This document shows positions 23,034 to 34,351 of a stretch of DNA of 64,000 nt, piece by piece. Source of the stretch: Setoptus koraiensis (Eukaryota > Arthropoda); NCBI GenBank assembly GCA_048013815.1, contig CM106585.1, positions 16,554,001 to 16,618,000 of the forward strand, written 5' to 3'. The notes below the pieces were generated by a model. It was not told where the DNA came from. It ran no database searches and was given only the letters and a program-made list of their open reading frames with translations. How positions within the stretch are numbered: position 1 is the stretch's first letter; the number at the start of each line of letters is the position of its first letter. The position numbers and the translations under genes are program-made.

Positions 23034-24548
23034 AATTGAGACAGGTGAAACCATTTGAAACGGATCGATCAATTGCGAGAATTGACGAGAATTGACACGC
23101 CAGCCAAATATAGTAGCCGAGTATTTACATTTGGCATCCAGCTCAATTTAGTGTGAAGCGCATTGTGTCTATATTCACATCTCAAGCCATCGCCTAAAGG
23201 CAAGTGAATTGCTGCTATGTGTTATATGTGGGGCACCTTATGTAATCTGTTTGTTTGTCTTTCTTTGCGAAAAGCGGCTGCCCGTTGCCGGAGCAGACCC
23301 AAGTATCAACTCACTCAATGTTGTTTCTGTGCTTTAGGCACTTAAACTTACCCGACGATGCCAACGATGCGAGCCTCTCCTATGCGCAATTGTGTAAATT
23401 TGCACTTGTCTTCGCCGTGTCAATCCAGCGGCCCAGTTCATTTGGGGTCTGCCCGAAGCGCCTGCACGTAATAGAGAAGATTGGTGTGTGTGTGTTAATT
23501 ATTGGCGTGAGGCACACAAGAGTTATAGCGTTTCGTCTCTGGAAATCGAAATGAAAAAAAAAAATGGTCGCTCAATGTCACCGGAAGCGGCCCGTTTCGG
23601 CCCGTTTTCGGCGTGTTTCGTATTTGTGTTCTGAGTCAGAACTTCTGGGGGCTGCAAATGGCGCGCAGAGCAAATAAAATGAGGCCGGCCGATCGCACTT
23701 TCCGGCATTATAATCTGCTGGCTGGCGCCGAGCCGATGATCTTGCCACAAAATGTAGTATGTTGGTTTCGCTGGGCGCCCGTCGATTGTCGGGCGATTGT
23801 GTTTTAATGTTGTAACGATCTGGCCACCGATCGGAGCCAGCGAAACGGCGCGCGCACATACAAAAATACAGAAATAAACTGATTCTTCGATTGGAGGCGC
23901 CCGCAGACGGGCCCCAATTATCCGCCACTTTCCAAGTATCGAGTCGCACACACACACACATTAATCTTCGCCGGCAAGCTATCTTGCGATTCCATTTGTG
24001 AGGTGTAGCTAGTGGCTGGCGTGTGGCTGGAATATCAATGCCGAGTTGTTAGGTAATTTACACTAGTGGGCCAGATTTTGCAACGTTGTTCGCCCTTGCG
24101 CGCCCAGCCAATTCATCAGTGGTAGTGGGGGCGCGAAGAAAACAAACGCGCTGGGTTTTTCTTCGAACGGCGCGCTGTTTTTCAGCCTTTAGTTTGTTTT
24201 TTTTCCCTTCCCTTCTCTTATTCTCTTTTTCTCGCAAGCGAAATTTTCAACGCTCGCTACAAAATCGCTCAGGTGCTGCCGCCTACTTGAATAGTGTCAA
24301 CTCGAACCAGTCATTATGTAAAGAGGGGCCCCGCACGTACGCACACACACCGTACCGTTGAGAGTAAAGTGTTGTATTGAGCAAATTTAAACAATTTCCA
24401 CACTGGCGCAATCGCTCGCCAGCTTGAATGAATCCGCTGAATGAATCAAGTGCCTATCGCTCAGGCGATTTCCAACGCTCAAACAATTGATCAAATTATT
24501 TTTGTCCCTGTGGATTAAATCATCGCCGCAGCTCGATGGCTCTTTGAT

Positions 24549-24573
24549 ATGCCTGCCTGCCTGCCTGCCTGTG
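24549..24573. repeat. CCTG tetranucleotide repeat
   Basis: About five and a half TGCC/CCTG units. Confidence 0.85.
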
Positions 24574-24623
24574 TTTTTGTTGTTTTTCGGCCTCGCTCGC
24601 CCACTTTACCTGGCGCCTGGCCA

Positions 24624-24662
24624 GAGATATTTCAGCCACTTAAATGCGCGCCGAAATATCTC
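24624..24662. repeat. Inverted repeat, 10-bp arms
   Basis: GAGATATTTC pairs with GAAATATCTC around 19 nt. Confidence 0.85.
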
Positions 24663-24812
24663 GGCTTAAGCGGCGGCAATTTCGAGCGTTGCCAGTGGCA
24701 TAGTTTGCCAGAGTTTGCGAAAGCATGGCCCGGCTCGGCTTGGCAGTCGAAATGTTGCTTGCTGTCCGTAAAGAGTGATTATCATTATCGAATGGCTTGC
24801 TACGAGATTCTA

Positions 24813-24841
24813 ACAACAACAACAACAACAACAAAAACAAC
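24813..24841. repeat. CAA microsatellite
   Basis: About nine CAA units. Confidence 0.85.
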
Positions 24842-24964
24842 ACCGTCTTTGCGTTGTTTGCGAGCTGTTTATCGGCGAAATTCCAACGGATAAGAGCGAC
24901 TCGCTAGAGCGGTTAAACGCTCAAATTCGAATGCAAATCATCCCAAACAGTGCCCCTTCTACTT

Positions 24965-25306
24965 CTAGCCAGTTTGATCTTTCCGACCGATCGAGGCCAA
25001 CTTATTTCTGCGCAATGCTAGCTGCTCTCGCACATCGACAGAAACCATTGATTTCGCATTGATACTGGGGGCCCCACGTGCAAACTCCCACTGACAGCCA
25101 CTACTCTGAGGCAGATGTGTGTGGCTGAGCAGCACACTGCCAGCCTTATCACAGCACGCAGATTGACGTAACAGATAAGGCAAGCCGGGGATGATGGAAA
25201 TTCTTTGAGCTTGTGCTTGAACTTTTGAGCAACAATCACCATCCAGTCGGATATCTATCAGCCGTTCATCTGTCGCGCGACTGGCGACGCAATCACCATC
25301 ATGAAT
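24965..25306 (-). other. Unrecognised open frame, 113 codons
   Basis: The frame is open for 113 codons from the upstream stop to a TAG at 24965. First codon positions look G-rich, as in many real exons. The first ATG comes only near residue 85, so if coding it would be an internal or last exon. The translation holds a repeated Asp-Gly-Asp-Cys motif near residues 3 and 25 and no domain I know. Its upstream end meets an ATG on the opposite strand at 25301. A second minus frame (25018-25242, starting ATG) overlaps it, so at most one is real. Confidence 0.15.
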
Positions 25307-25516
25307 TTATTCTATTTAAAAACTCTTCAGCAGCAAACATCCGTGCATTTCTGTAAATATTGCAGCTCTTTCCTCTCATCTCATGTGAATATCTCAGTGA
25401 ATTTCATGTTGAATTTGCCAGAATTGAAGATTGTCAATGGAGAAATTAACTCCAATCGCGATACGAAGCACGAATCTGTGCCCCGTTCAACGAATTCCAA
25501 TGAGCATGATAGATAA
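25301..25516 (+). other. Unrecognised small open frame, 71 codons
   Basis: It begins with an ATG that has A at -3 and ends at TAA. The translation is hydrophobic and Cys-containing at the start and polar at the end; I do not recognise it. It overlaps the next plus-strand frame in a different register. Confidence 0.15.
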
Positions 25517-25883
25517 ATGCATTAGTCACGTCGAAAAAAAAAACTATACACTGAACGCGAATAGTCCAAGACGCAACTGTCATTCTCAACTGTGCACCTA
25601 TGATTTTCTTCGCACCTTTCGAATCGATCCATTTAAACTCTCTCGGGAGAATACTTTTTTTTCTGAACGCATTAATCAATTAATCGAACGAATCGATTGG
25701 AAAAATGAGACCAGCAGTCTGTTTCAAGATCGTCGGATATGGCAAGCAAGCGTGGATATTCGCCAATATTCACGGATATCCCAAGCTCTGATCCGGATCA
25801 GTCGGATGAATTTAACCGTACAGAACATCCAACAAGAGAGATGTCCCCATGTATTATTAACAGCGTTGTCGTTCTGCAACTGA
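25437..25883 (+). CDS. Hypothetical open frame, 148 codons
   Basis: This is the longest ATG-initiated frame in the lower-GC island. A stop three codons before the ATG fixes the start. With about 5% stop codons expected at this composition, a run this long should appear by chance about 0.2 times in 3 kb, so it is suggestive only. The product would be basic, rich in Arg, Ile, Ser and Asn, with no signal peptide, membrane segment or family motif that I can see. The Kozak context is weak (T at -3, G at +4). The opposite strand is also partly open here, which weakens the case. Confidence 0.2.
   Translation: MEKLTPIAIRSTNLCPVQRIPMSMIDKCISHVEKKNYTLNANSPRRNCHSQLCTYDFLRTFRIDPFKLSRENTFFSERINQLIERIDWKNETSSLFQDRRIWQASVDIRQYSRISQALIRISRMNLTVQNIQQERCPHVLLTALSFCN
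25796..25809. repeat. 14-bp perfect palindrome
   Basis: CTGATCCGGATCAG is self-complementary and lies inside the 148-codon open frame. Confidence 0.8.
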
Positions 25884-25914
25884 CAGGTGTCTGACGGATC
25901 GAGCTGTCAAACAG

Positions 25915-26226
25915 TCAGAGCAGCCAAGTTGTTTTTCTATGCGCAAACCTTTTCCAAATCAGATCAATCTGGCGTGCCTTGCTATTTTTTTTTTTGTAAG
26001 TGACCCCGTTTGTATGTGATGAACCCGATATTTCGTCTGAACGACGGATCTTATCATCGATGTGCGCTGCAAATCTCAATTTCTCCTCGATTTCTGGACA
26101 GATTGAATTGGCCGCCGGATAGCGAAACAAATATGACTTTCCGAGAAAAGCGTTCGACAGAGCGGGGCGGGCTCTTTCGGACCAAGCGATTTTATCTTGT
26201 CCCTTGAAAATATAAACTTGACCCAA
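25915..26226 (-). other. Unrecognised open frame, 103 codons
   Basis: It is open between two stops and has no internal ATG. The translation is rich in Lys, Arg and Ile. It overlaps the C-terminal part of the minus-strand frame at 26076-26459 in another register. On the plus strand, a run of T followed by GTAAG at 25987-26002 resembles a splice acceptor, which is in conflict. I do not know the product. Confidence 0.12.
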
Positions 26227-26459
26227 AAGTCAAATCGATTTGGTGTGCGTGGTGATTTAGTGTGTGAGTCAACTGGATAAATATCAACTTGGTCGGGTTT
26301 CAATTGCAGTCGATCGCCCACCAACAACGGTTGGTATCTGAGCAAAACTGTAGCAAGCGGCAATTTGTTGGCGAGAGTCGGGCTCGTTGCCGATAACTTT
26401 AGAAATTTAATAGAATTAGCCCGACCGGCATTAAGGGGTCCGTGGCATGCTGCTTCCAT
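26076..26459 (-). other. Unrecognised open frame, 127 codons
   Basis: It starts at an ATG at 26457-26459, in a frame that is open about 22 codons further upstream, and ends at TGA. The product would be basic with no domain I recognise. Confidence 0.15.
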
Positions 26460-26729
26460 GCTGCGTTTTGTGTGTGCGCAACTGCACGCTAAATGGGCCC
26501 CTTGGCCCTGGATTGGCCCATGCAATTTGGGAGATTTGTTCTCCAGATTTGTCCAATTGAAAACACCAAACTAAACTAAAATGCTTCTGATATTCTCCGA
26601 TCACTTATAGTCATCATAGTGGCTCAATAAACAACGGCAATCTCTGATCATCGCTTTCCTGTTCATCTCTAACATTCTCGCTGTGGCAAATCGCTCTCTA
26701 ACAAGCGACCCTGATTTCTGATTTCAGTA

Positions 26730-26762
26730 TCCGATTTTCAGTGGCCGCATGGTAAAATCGGA
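26730..26762. repeat. Inverted repeat, 9-bp arms
   Basis: TCCGATTTT pairs with AAAATCGGA around 15 nt. Confidence 0.85.
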
Positions 26763-26815
26763 GCCTGGTGGCCAGCTGTAGCTATTCTCTGGAAACAGCT
26801 CTCCTCGCCGGCGAT

Positions 26816-26824
26816 TATAAATAG
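26816..26824 (+). promoter_or_regulatory. TATA-like box, unproven
   Basis: TATAAATAG matches the animal TATA consensus. TCAGTT initiator-like words occur at 26862 and 26868, about 48-54 bp downstream, which is farther than the usual 30 bp. A pyrimidine-rich TTTTTCAG, like a splice acceptor, lies 80 bp further, followed by an ATG with only ten codons. Confidence 0.2.
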
Positions 26825-27485
26825 CGGCAGAGTTTCCGCGAAAATGACCCCTCACCGGGCTTCAGTTTCAGTTCCGGCAGTTTTCGCCAATTGTAATGCT
26901 TTCTTTACTCTCCTTTACTTATTTGGCAAATTTCGTTCGTTTTTCAGCTGTGAAAGCAGCATGAAATTCTGCGGGATGTTTTTCCATCGCTGAACAAAAC
27001 CATACGACTCACGAATGAGTCCGATCATTGAATGCGAATTTGCCAAGCCAATATAACGGATGGCGGAAACCATAGCAATTGTTGTTCAGATAATGTGAGC
27101 TTGGCAAATCGTCGCGTTGATCACTGAGAGGTTTTCAGCGATACGATTGCATTTAGAGGCGCGATAGCCGGGGCTGGGCAACCGAATCGGTCGAAAACAA
27201 AAAACTCTGAGGAGTTGATTGTCAGCTTATCAGTTACTGACTGAACGCTATTTCGGCATAGTTATAAAAATGAAGGGATGGAATAGAAAATTTTGCTTCG
27301 AAAAGAGTTTTTCAGGGCAGCGAGGCACACTTTCCACAGCTCAATATGGAGAAATTTGAGTAAAATTTGCGTTAGCTAAACCGATTTTTCCCGATCTCGA
27401 GAATAAATTTGGTCGGCCCTAGCGATCGCTAAATCGCTATCTTGTTAGTCCGAGAGGATGAACTAAGGGTTTTGATTGAGTCACA

Positions 27486-27530
27486 CAGATACGATGAGCA
27501 TCTGATTGGTCTCTGTGCTCATCGTATCTG
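27486..27530. repeat. Inverted repeat, 15-bp perfect arms
   Basis: CAGATACGATGAGCA (27486-27500) pairs with 27516-27530 around 15 nt. It shows that hairpins also occur in the lower-GC island. Confidence 0.95.
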
Positions 27531-28061
27531 AGCCCGAAACCAAGTCAAATCGTCAACAAAGTCGGACAGTCTAACCTGTGTTCTGTCGGCCCACTTCCTG
27601 TTCCGGTGTCCGAAAACAAACAAAAGCGCGCCCCTTTTATTATGTCAGTCTGCCCAGTGTGCCCGACAATGTGGGCCTCGCAGAGAGTTAGTTATCTGAG
27701 CGGCACACAAGATAAATAATTGATCAATGGGTCAATTTTGGCTTTGGCGCTGGCCAGCTACGTTCACAAGCTGAACAGACTCACTGTTTATCTCTCATTT
27801 TTGCGCACTGTGCGGCCGTTTATAAAGTGATCATTACTTGCGACTTTGGGGCCTAGCTTGGCCCCAGTTGGGCGGCCAGAGCGCGACCAGGCTCGGCCGT
27901 GCCCATCCAAACTGGGCCGCTTCTAGCACCTTAGCTCCGCTGCTGCTGCACGCTGTAAGGTGGCGAAAAAAAGGTGGGGCCCGTTGGCAAGTTTTTTGAT
28001 AATGAATGGCCCCACGATAACCTCCGCTGACCTAAACATGGTAACATTGTGAGCATTAGCA

Positions 28062-28070
28062 TATATATAG
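28062..28070 (+). promoter_or_regulatory. TATA-like box before candidate exon
   Basis: TATATATAG lies 39 bp before the ATG at 28101. A start site about 30 bp downstream would leave a 5' UTR of about 8 nt, unusually short. No initiator word is clear. Confidence 0.25.
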
Positions 28071-28100
28071 CCAACTCCATAACTGTATTTGGCTGTTTAT

Positions 28101-28487
28101 ATGCTAATATTGGCGCACCAACTGCACTGCTGTGGGTGCAACGAAACGCGCCGGACTAACAGAATTATATCGGGCACTCGTCGGAATGAAAGGGGTGCCC
28201 GGAAGGTGCGTTCGCGATTGTTGGCGCTATGCGGTTGGGTATCGCTTGTGCGCCTTTTGCCCGGCTTGCCGTCTATATTTATTTTCGACGAAAACACACG
28301 GGCGTGTGTATTTCGAAATGAACTCGGCAAACGGTCGGTCGGCACTTGTTTCTGCGGCCTGTTTTTGGCCGCACTGACCCAAAACAAGCCGCGAATGCGT
28401 CTCGAGGAATTTAAAATAGCCCCCGCCGCGCTCTGCGCGCCCGAAATAACGGGCACCCTCGTAGGCCAAATATTTCGGCAAAGAAAG
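28101..28487 (+). CDS. Candidate first exon, hypothetical protein
   Basis: An ATG opens 129 codons that end exactly in phase at AAG followed by GTGAGC, a near-consensus splice donor. A TATATATAG box sits 39 bp upstream. The translated part is basic and Cys-rich at the start (a HCCGC motif near residue 9), with a hydrophobic stretch (Leu-Leu-Ala-Leu-Cys-Gly-Trp) near residue 45. I recognise no family. The minus strand is also open across most of this interval (28097-28456), so chance is a real alternative. I could not follow the putative intron to a convincing acceptor. Confidence 0.25.
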
Positions 28488-28602
28488 GTGAGCTTGGCGT
28501 GATTTTTTCGCTAGAGAAAAACATTTTTCTGCCTCGGTTGCGTCGCTCGTTGTTTTGTTTGTTCTCCATTGGCGAATCTGTAAAACGAGGGCGACTGCGG
28601 GC

Positions 28603-28645
28603 CCACTTCGGGCGCCTCACACAATTTGTGTCGCGCCCGAAGTGG
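28603..28645. repeat. Hairpin, 13-bp plus 6-bp stems
   Basis: CCACTTCGGGCGC (28603-28615) pairs with 28633-28645. Inside, ACACAA (28619-28624) pairs with TTGTGT (28626-28631). An internal loop of 3 nt on the left and 1 nt on the right separates them, giving 19 pairs in 43 nt. Confidence 0.95.
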
Positions 28646-29192
28646 TCGAATCGTTGTGCTCCGCCAACGTTGACGGAGGCCCGTTAGTGACGGGCGGCCT
28701 AATCGCAACGGCGCGGCCCCTGGATTTTCATGCAAAGTGGCCCGAAGAACAGAGGCGCGAGTGACCGGCGGCGGCGCCGGCCAAAGTGGATCGAGAGACT
28801 CTCGACGAGAGTGCGAGCGGCGATACTCGCGCGCACAATTAACCGACAAGAAGGAGCCCCCGTCCGTCATTAGTTGTGTGTTAGGCAAACAGCAGCTCGC
28901 GGCGCCCAACCGCCAAGAGGCTCGCCAAGAGAGGCCCACGCAGCCAGTGGCTCGTCAGCCCCGGGGTGTGCGTTTGCGATAAGCTCAAGAGGGCGCCCGC
29001 GGAAGCCGATTACTATTATTCAGATTAGGTGCGCCGCTGCGGAGGCTGGCGCTGGCCGTCGACGGCGCCCCCAGATGAGATAAAATATGATCTGGCTGGC
29101 GGGCTGTTGTCGAGAACAGTTTCTCGCGCGCCGCGCCAGACAGAGCGATGTCATCACGATCGTATCTCGCCCGTGTCTCGCCCCGTCTCGCC

Positions 29193-29222
29193 AGCCAGCC
29201 AGCCAGCCAGCCAGGCAGCCAG
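29193..29222. repeat. CCAG tetranucleotide repeat
   Basis: About seven CCAG units. Confidence 0.9.
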
Positions 29223-30713
29223 ACGGGGGCCCCAAACACCAGACCGAGTTTGGCCAAAATAAGTGGACCAGCGCGAGTGGACAAAACGCCCACTTCATTA
29301 TTGGCTCGCTGGCGGCGCCTACGGGACGAAATTCTCCGCTGGGCCGGGTGCCGGGCAAAATTGGCGCGATAATTGTCGCCGGCACCGCCGCTGGTGCTGC
29401 GGCCGCGGTCAGTCGACTGTCGCCCGCCGGACACCGGCCGACACCAGTGTTAGCCGGCCCTCTGTTGTTTCGCGACCGCAAATGCTTGCCCGTGCCGGCA
29501 CTTTCGGACGGTGTATGCGCGGCCGCTTATGTAAAAAAGAAACGCGCGCCAAGGTCCCGCGTGGCAGGATTAGGGCGAGAATTGTTTGCGCTTTGCGCGC
29601 AAGTGGGCCCCGGCCTCAAGTCGGCCCGGCTGCCTTGCCCGACGCGCAACACTAAGCCGCCAAAAGCCAAATTAAAGCCAACTGACCCGGCTCCGATCTT
29701 GGGCGGCCCGGCGGCGGCGCTCGTTTGCGCTCCGGCTTGCGCGGCTCGCGGGCCGCTCTGGCGCAGATTGGCGCTCGCTCGCTCGCTCGTCGGATCTTTC
29801 CCGCCGGCGAGCGAGCGTTTCTTTGGGCCGCTCGAGCGACAGCAGATTCAACAATCTGATAGGCGCCGACTTAGGCACTCGTGTAATGGGGGTCACGTTT
29901 GCCCAGTATCAACATCCAGTGGGCATCATCATCGCGGGCGCGAGCGTCTCTTCCTTGTTGGTGCGAGCGGATTATTGTTGCAGTTGAGCCTCATTTAATT
30001 AGATCGTCTCTATTCGCGCGCTACCCGTGTAGCTGGCTGTTTGCCTGGTGGCAAGCCGCGTCGCCCGTCGCCGCCGCCGCCGTAAACACCGAGCGCACAA
30101 TCTAGCCCGGCAGCCGCGCCGCGCCGACGAGCCGGCAGCAGCGACGGCGGCCCGCAAGACGAGCGACGTCCGCGCGACACACAGTGTGGGTGCGCTTCGC
30201 CGATAAAGCATCGATGGCTGTTTTTGGGCAGCGCCGAAATTCGGCCAGACTGAACGGCGGCGTCGGCAGCGGCGGGTGACGCGCGCCGCCAGAGCCCGGC
30301 GAGCAATTTAAGCGGGCCCCGGTTGATAAAAGGGGCCCCATCGTCTCGCCGGCTCAAGTAGCAGCCCGTCGGCGCGCGCGTCGAGACATAATTTAAAGTT
30401 GCTGGCGTTGAGTTGAACAACAAATTCATAAGCTCATAGCTGGCGGTGTCTATTGTCATTTTGTCGAGGCCATTGGCGGCGCTAAGTCGCCTCTGGCCGG
30501 CAGCGGCGCCCCCCCCCCCCTGACCGGCGTGTATCATGCACGGTGTATGTGCGCGGGGCCCGGTGACAGTTTGCGCGGGCAGCCATTGTGTTGGTGGCGC
30601 GCCGCCCGTCGCCCGCTAGCCAGTGCCTCGCGTTACACATGAGATAATACGCGATTTGAGCCGGCCGATGGTGGCATTTTGATCGCTGACGGGGCCCGCT
30701 TTGCCAGGTCACA

Positions 30714-30733
30714 CTCACACACACACACACACA
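30714..30733. repeat. CA microsatellite
   Basis: About ten CA units. Confidence 0.9.
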
Positions 30734-32750
30734 AACATAATGCACACAGGTCACAGATAATCTTGGGCGGCCCCATTCTGGCCAGATATTCCGCGATTGG
30801 GGCCCGCTGGCCCTCGGCACAACGGGACTCGCTGGGCGGCCGGCCCGTCGCAACGACGCGCCACAGAGAGCGTCTTTGTGAGTGACGGGCACTCTAGCTT
30901 TGTTGACTCGGCTGGCCGCGTCACACCGGCCGACAAAAGCCTAATCTCGGGCCCGTGCGCTGCCGCAAGCCGCCCAGAGCGGGGCCCATCCAACGACGAC
31001 GAGTCAATGATATACACGCACGCACGCACGGCCACAGGAAACCGGCCCGCTGGGGCCCGCGTTCGCGCTTGCAGTGGCCGTGAGTCGCCTCACGAGTGCG
31101 GCCGATTTTGGACATTTGAATCTCAGACTGGCAAGTTTGAGGCGCGCTTTTGAGCGCGCTGCAAGGGCCCCATTTTCGCACACTCTTCGGGGCCCCCCTT
31201 TCAGAGGCTCGAAGGTCTTTGTCTGGCCGGAGTCGAGGCGAATTTGCATCGCTGCAACGGATACTTTGGGCGACTGTGCAGCGGCGCCCGTCCCACTTGT
31301 ACTGGATATACAGGCCCGAAAGAGAGTGTTTTGGCGAGATACGTTTCGCCCGTTCACATTGCTTCCCCCGCATGGGTACTCAAGCAGCTTGAGTCGAGCT
31401 GGCGCTCGTAATGATCATTTTTCACCATCCATTTTCGAGCTCGCCCAGAGGGGGGCGGGCGGGCGCGCCGGCTATCAGGCGGCGCTAAGTCGCGACGCGC
31501 GCGCGGCCGTCACCTCGTCGTCGGGCCGCCAGTCGGCGGAGCGCCAGGCGAAACGGGCGCATTCGTTGCGGGCGCACTTCTTGATAACGATGATTTTTTG
31601 CGCGCATTCCCGTGCTGGCTGGCTGGCCGGCTGCAGGCCTATTAAGTGTCCATTTGCATATGATTTATACCGCGGGGGCGCCAGTTATCAACTTTTCGCC
31701 GGGCACATATCGCATGTCGGCGCGGATATTAAATCGGCGCTTGTGTCGTCGCATCTATTGGCCCGCGCGCCGCGCGCCGTGTGTCGTATGGTCGCTCAAT
31801 TGGCTATTACGTCACAAACAAACTGTTTTATGGCGCGCGCGCGTCACATGACATGGGCGACAATTGGGGCCCCGGTGTTTGTCGACAATTAGAAGCTGGC
31901 GCGCATGGCGCCCCAACAACAACAACGACAACAATTAGCGCCGGCCCATTGATAAATAGCGCCTAAAATCATCATCAATTATATCACAAAAGAAACAAGT
32001 TGCTGTTACCGTTGGCGCTGTTATTCGGCCCACGGCCATTGTGCGCGTCGATTGGCGACATAATGATAATTATTTCAGCCCGTTGGCGAGCCTGTGCCGC
32101 CCGTTGGCGGCCCGCGACCAAGCGACACGCAACACCCGACGACCGGCCTCATTAGCCGGCCCGCCGGCCAGCGCGACGCCGGCAGTGCAACTCGGTCCCG
32201 ACACACGGCTCCCCGGGTAGCGGCGTGACCGCCGGCATCTCGCGGCCGTGTGAAGGGCGCCGCAACGGCGCTAATTCATTCATTGATTTGCGCTCCATCT
32301 CGCAATGCACGGTATAATATGATCGGCCCGCAAGCGCGCGCGCCCCCATGCGCCCTCAATCGACAATTAATCGGCTGGCGCGCGCTGACCCGCCAACCTG
32401 GCGCCACACGTGCAACATAAACTAACATATGATATAATATTATGACGCCATAATTGAGTGTATTACGCAATGTGTGCCCGCCAATAATCTACTATTAATT
32501 AGCTGCGCTCGTGAGTGATGAAAGATGGCGCTCGTTTCACCCGATCATGTGAGGGCGAGGGGGCCCCACGAGCGGATAATCGCCACGGCCTGGCCAGCGT
32601 ATATGTGCCATATATTATATCGCGGACTGCGCTCTTTGTCCAATTTATCAACATTGCAATACATTGTACAAGTGAACACTGGGCAGCGCGCATTTATCAT
32701 CGCAACTTGATCTCGGCAATTGATCGGCGGCGGCGGCGAAACTCTGGCCA

Positions 32751-32800
32751 GTCGGTCGCGTCGGGCGAGTCGGTCGCGTCGGGCGAGTCGGTCGCGTCGC
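32751..32800. repeat. 18-bp tandem repeat, about 2.7 copies
   Basis: GTCGGTCGCGTCGGGCGA repeats exactly. Confidence 0.9.
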
Positions 32801-34000
32801 CGGATCTGTTGCGACTCGCAACGGGCCGGCACAACAATATGAAATTAACTCTTTTGTTAATCGTTTAAATTTGTTGTAGCAGTTTGTTGCGTCGGGCAAC
32901 AAATGAACCCCCGGCAACATAATGAATATGCAAATTAGCCGCGCCGGCCTCCAATGACGATCGGGACACCGGAGCGGATCAGGCGGCGGCGCCACACAGC
33001 GGCAAGAATGACGCGCGACTAGAGCGGGCGCCGCCGCCAGCCAGGCGAGATGCGCGCCGCCGATGGGGGCGCCACTCATTCATCGTGCTATTCATGGCGC
33101 GCGCGTGAAATAGTACGTGCAGCAAGCCAGCAAACTGGTGAACTGGCGAATAATCTTGGCCGCTCTCTACTCGCGAAGCTCCGGCCCGCTGTGGCTCGCT
33201 CGCCGGCGGTGCCCCCCCGTCCAGCCAGCCTGCCAGTGAGGCGAGAATGGGGCCCGCTGCCCGGCCGCGGGGCTGTGACCCCCCGAAACGCCGATCAGCG
33301 GGCGAGAACGAGCCAACGGGCGCCATCCAGAGCGTGGGGCCCCGCTCGCCGGCCCCGCAAGCAGCCAAACAAACATAATCAAAGACAACTAGACATGACA
33401 ACTCACTCATTGGCACAGCCGACCGGACAGGGGCGCCAAACGGCGGCGAGCGAAACCGGCAAACCGGCAAACAAACAAATAAACACACTGGCAGTTGGGG
33501 GCGACTCGCAACTTGTGGCCCGGCGACACGCGCGACGCAAAAACTGACTCAACCGAGCTGTTGTTTGTGCCGGCGCCAAAAATAATGACAATTGAATTAT
33601 TTGCCCATTTGCATAATTAATGTGGGCCCCATGTTAATGATCTGCATGCGGCCCAGAGAGAACACAAACAGCGGCAACGCCGACAACAAACTAAAAGTCG
33701 CTTCCGACTTGTCGAACGCAATTGATGATCCGGGCCCCAGAGCGCGCGCTTGCGAGGGGGCGCCCCCACAAACGTTCGCTGGCTAATATTGGCGAGGCGA
33801 CACACGCGAACGAAGGCGCGCACGCGGACACACACGCGGAGGGGCACGCGAAATCAAAACGGCCCGAGCCCGAGCGCAAAAATATCTGGCTCTGCCAACT
33901 GTGCCAACTGCCGGCTGCGAACGGCCGGCCTTCGGGAGCCTCCCGGAGTGGAACGAGTGGCGTGACTTTCGCGTGGCGAGCCGGCCGGGCGTGCCGCTCT

Positions 34001-34140
34001 TTCGGGCAGGAATTTCCAGCGGGCCGGATTTTCGGACGGGAATTTCCAGCGGGCCGGATTTTCGGACGGGAATTTCCAGCGGGCCGGATTTTCAGGCGGG
34101 AATTTCCAGCGAGCCGAGTTTTCGGGCGGAAATTTCCAGC
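34001..34140. repeat. 30-bp minisatellite with five kappaB-like sites
   Basis: Units containing GGGAATTTCCAGCG repeat at exact 30-bp spacing. The kappaB-like words are AGGAATTTCC (34008), GGGAATTTCC (34038, 34068, 34098) and GGAAATTTCC (34128). GGGAATTTCC matches the Rel/NF-kappaB consensus GGGRNNYYCC. Whether it binds anything is unknown. Confidence 0.9.
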
Positions 34141-34351
34141 GAGCGAGAGAGACAGACAGAGCGCTGCATAATCTGCGCGCATCAGGGGCCGGCGGTGACT
34201 ATGATGAATTTGGGGCCCCTGAATGGGTTCGGGCCCCGAGCTCGTTGAGTCGGGCACGCGGCGGGCCGGCCGCCTGGCTGGTGCCCGGTCTGCAGTGGAT
34301 ATGTGTTACACGACCTGGGCTTATTGTGGCGGAAAAAACTAAAACTTTAAT

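Larger units (their letters stand above)
22200..28000. other. Lower-GC island with overlapping open frames
   Basis: Base composition shifts here: lines at 26.58 and 27.24 kb count 38% and 35% G+C, and GGGCCC sites fall to about one per kb. Microsatellites are short and few. Several open frames of 70-150 codons overlap on both strands between 24.9 and 26.5 kb, which is more than this lower-GC sequence would usually give, yet none resembles a known family. About 22.9-23.2 and 26.6-27.9 kb show no usable frame. It could be an old insertion, a gene-bearing segment with weak signals, or only a composition domain; I saw no terminal repeats. Confidence 0.5.

Noticed and set aside
26816-26990. TATA box, initiator words, acceptor-like TTTTTCAG and ATG as a compact promoter and gene start
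   Set aside because: The TATA-to-initiator distance is about 48 bp instead of about 30, and the ATG opens only ten codons.
29087-29998. 303-codon plus-strand frame
   Set aside because: It lies in the most GC-rich zone, where stop codons are rare, and all frames there are long. The translation is low-complexity Ala/Arg/Pro with no domain.
34001-34140. CRISPR array
   Set aside because: The units are contiguous 30-bp tandem copies without unique spacers, and the context is eukaryotic. The same holds for the other short arrays.
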